Source: Saprospiraceae bacterium
GTDB taxonomy: Bacteria > Bacteroidota > Bacteroidia > Chitinophagales > Saprospiraceae
Length of the DNA stretch: 6,757 bases
Reading direction: 5' to 3'
Assembly (NCBI GenBank): GCA_013361075.1
Contig: JABWAJ010000311.1
Span: 1 to 6,757 of the forward strand
Under the pieces are notes generated by a model. It searched no databases and was not told where the DNA came from. It saw only the letters and a program-made list of their open reading frames with translations. Each line of letters begins with the position of its first letter. Within the stretch, counting starts at the first letter, position 1. The position numbers were made by a program, and so were the translations under genes. Below, one piece after another: positions 6,012 to 6,757 of this stretch.

Positions 6012-6757
6012 ATGACACGCTTATTGACAACTACCCTCTTTTTTATCCTCCTGGCAACGTCGGGAATTTTGGCCAACTGCGATGCCCCTACCGGTTTGCA
6101 ATCACTCAACAACAGCGAAGGCGTTTTGCTAAGCTGGAATGCCGCCCCCGGGGCAACTGCCTACTGGCTGAAAGTGGAAAATGCCAACAACAACCCGCAA
6201 CTGTTTGAAATTGAAATACCGGTCAATACAACGTCCTATGTGGTTACCGGCCTGAACCCAACTGCTTCCTACAAGTTCAAAGTGCGTACGAGGTGCGCCG
6301 GCGAAAAATCAGATTGGACAGCATACGTACCTTTTCAAACGGCTTCAGCCGGCGGAGGTAACAATGGCGGCACTACCAGCGGCACCTGCGCAATCCCTGA
6401 AGGACTGACGGTCAGCAACATCACCGATGGCACAGCTACCCTGAACTGGACTGCAGTGTCCGGCGCCCAGCAGTATGAAGTCGAAGTGGAAGACAACGAA
6501 AATACAGCGCCTTTTGTGTTCAACGCGTTGACTGCCGAAACAACGATCACCGTTACCGGGCTTGCCGCCAATGGCCAATACCAGGTGAAAGTAAAAAGTA
6601 AGTGCGGCAGCGGGCTGTCGAGCGAATACTCTGCCTGGGTATTCTTCAATGCAGCAGGCACCGGCACAGGTGGCGGGACAACAGGCGGAGGCACAACGGG
6701 AGGCGGTACAGGTGGTGCCTGCGATATCCCGACCAACCTTGCAGTGAGCAACCTGAC
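6012..6757 (+). CDS. Secreted multi-domain fibronectin type III protein, 3' truncated
   Basis: The frame from the ATG at 6012 stays open to the right edge (248 complete codons). Residues 1-21 are a signal peptide (MTRLLTTTLFFILLATSGILA|N). Two complete FN3 modules follow, ~23-111 and ~126-215, and a third starts at C237. Each shows the FN3 pattern: a P..L start, core Trp (W42, W146), a Y-x-(V/L) strand (Y51, Y155), TGL (79-81, 182-184), Y-x-(F/V)-x-V (Y87, Y190) and a late Trp (W102, W209). Each also has a Cys pair exactly 72 residues apart (C23/C95 and C126/C198), probably a disulfide. Modules are joined by Gly/Thr/Ser/Asn linkers at 112-125 and 216-236. This architecture is typical of large secreted Bacteroidota surface proteins or enzymes; the function is probably decided by domains beyond the window. 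A C-terminal T9SS sorting domain is likely but cannot be seen. A promoter candidate lies just upstream. Confidence 0.85.
   Translation, partial: MTRLLTTTLFFILLATSGILANCDAPTGLQSLNNSEGVLLSWNAAPGATAYWLKVENANNNPQLFEIEIPVNTTSYVVTGLNPTASYKFKVRTRCAGEKSDWTAYVPFQTASAGGGNNGGTTSGTCAIPEGLTVSNITDGTATLNWTAVSGAQQYEVEVEDNENTAPFVFNALTAETTITVTGLAANGQYQVKVKSKCGSGLSSEYSAWVFFNAAGTGTGGGTTGGGTTGGGTGGACDIPTNLAVSNL
6657..6719 (+). repeat. Low-complexity Gly/Thr linker repeat inside the FN3 gene
   Basis: This stretch encodes residues 216-236 (GTGTGGGTTGGGTTGGGTGG plus Ala) with imperfect 12-15 bp repeats built on GGC/GGA/GGG and ACA/ACC codons. A shorter related linker (Ser/Ala, Gly, Asn, Thr) is at 6345-6386. The linker spaces adjacent FN3 modules. 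The repetitive DNA could change length by slippage, and related linkers between modules could promote gain or loss of whole modules. Confidence 0.75.

Noticed and set aside
6335..6751. Proline/valine-rich 138-codon frame on the - strand
   Set aside because: It is the complement of the Gly/Thr linkers and FN3 codons; the FN3 frame on + has a signal peptide and repeated domain motifs.
1..6757. tRNA, rRNA, insertion sequence, phage or toxin-antitoxin genes
   Set aside because: No cloverleaf, rRNA signature, transposase motif or terminal inverted repeats were recognised on reading both strands.

Overview
The window looks like Bacteroidota chromosome, most likely Saprospiria-like (a Haliscomenobacter/Lewinella-type lineage; the class is inference from protein style). 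The main evidence is a recognisable PorQ protein, a component of the type IX secretion system (T9SS) that is confined to this phylum. Supporting evidence: signal peptides ending in A|Q, start codons without Shine-Dalgarno sequences, TAnnTTTG-like promoter elements, and a secreted fibronectin-III protein with Gly/Thr linkers.

Layout. (1) 1-965 (+): 3' part of a fold-type-III PLP enzyme of the amino acid deaminase/aldolase family, cut by the left window edge. (2) 966-1311: 346-bp gap holding a heptanucleotide tandem array with 14 uninterrupted perfect units (CAACAAA/CAACGAA), ending 125 bp before porQ. (3) 1312-2364 (+): porQ. (4) 2373-4730 (-): a 785-residue exported protein that fuses a class-C-beta-lactamase-like serine hydrolase, an unassigned beta-rich segment and a YdjC/ChbG-type carbohydrate deacetylase. 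It converges on porQ with only 8 bp between the stop codons. (5) 4731-4858: divergent promoter region. (6) 4859-5761 (+): exported TPR protein of unknown role. (7) 5762-6011: 250-bp gap with a plausible promoter and a 10-bp GC palindrome. (8) 6012-6757 (+): secreted fibronectin type III protein with at least three modules, running off the right edge.

The genes do not form an obvious operon or pathway. The common theme is the cell envelope: PorQ (outer membrane, T9SS attachment complex), two exported proteins of unknown substrate or partner, and a likely secreted adhesin-like FN3 protein that could be T9SS cargo, although the C-terminal sorting domain that would prove this is outside the window. 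I see no rRNA, tRNA, CRISPR array, transposase or phage gene. I do not see a convincing new multi-gene system. The most unusual items are the hydrolase-deacetylase fusion and the heptamer array in front of porQ.
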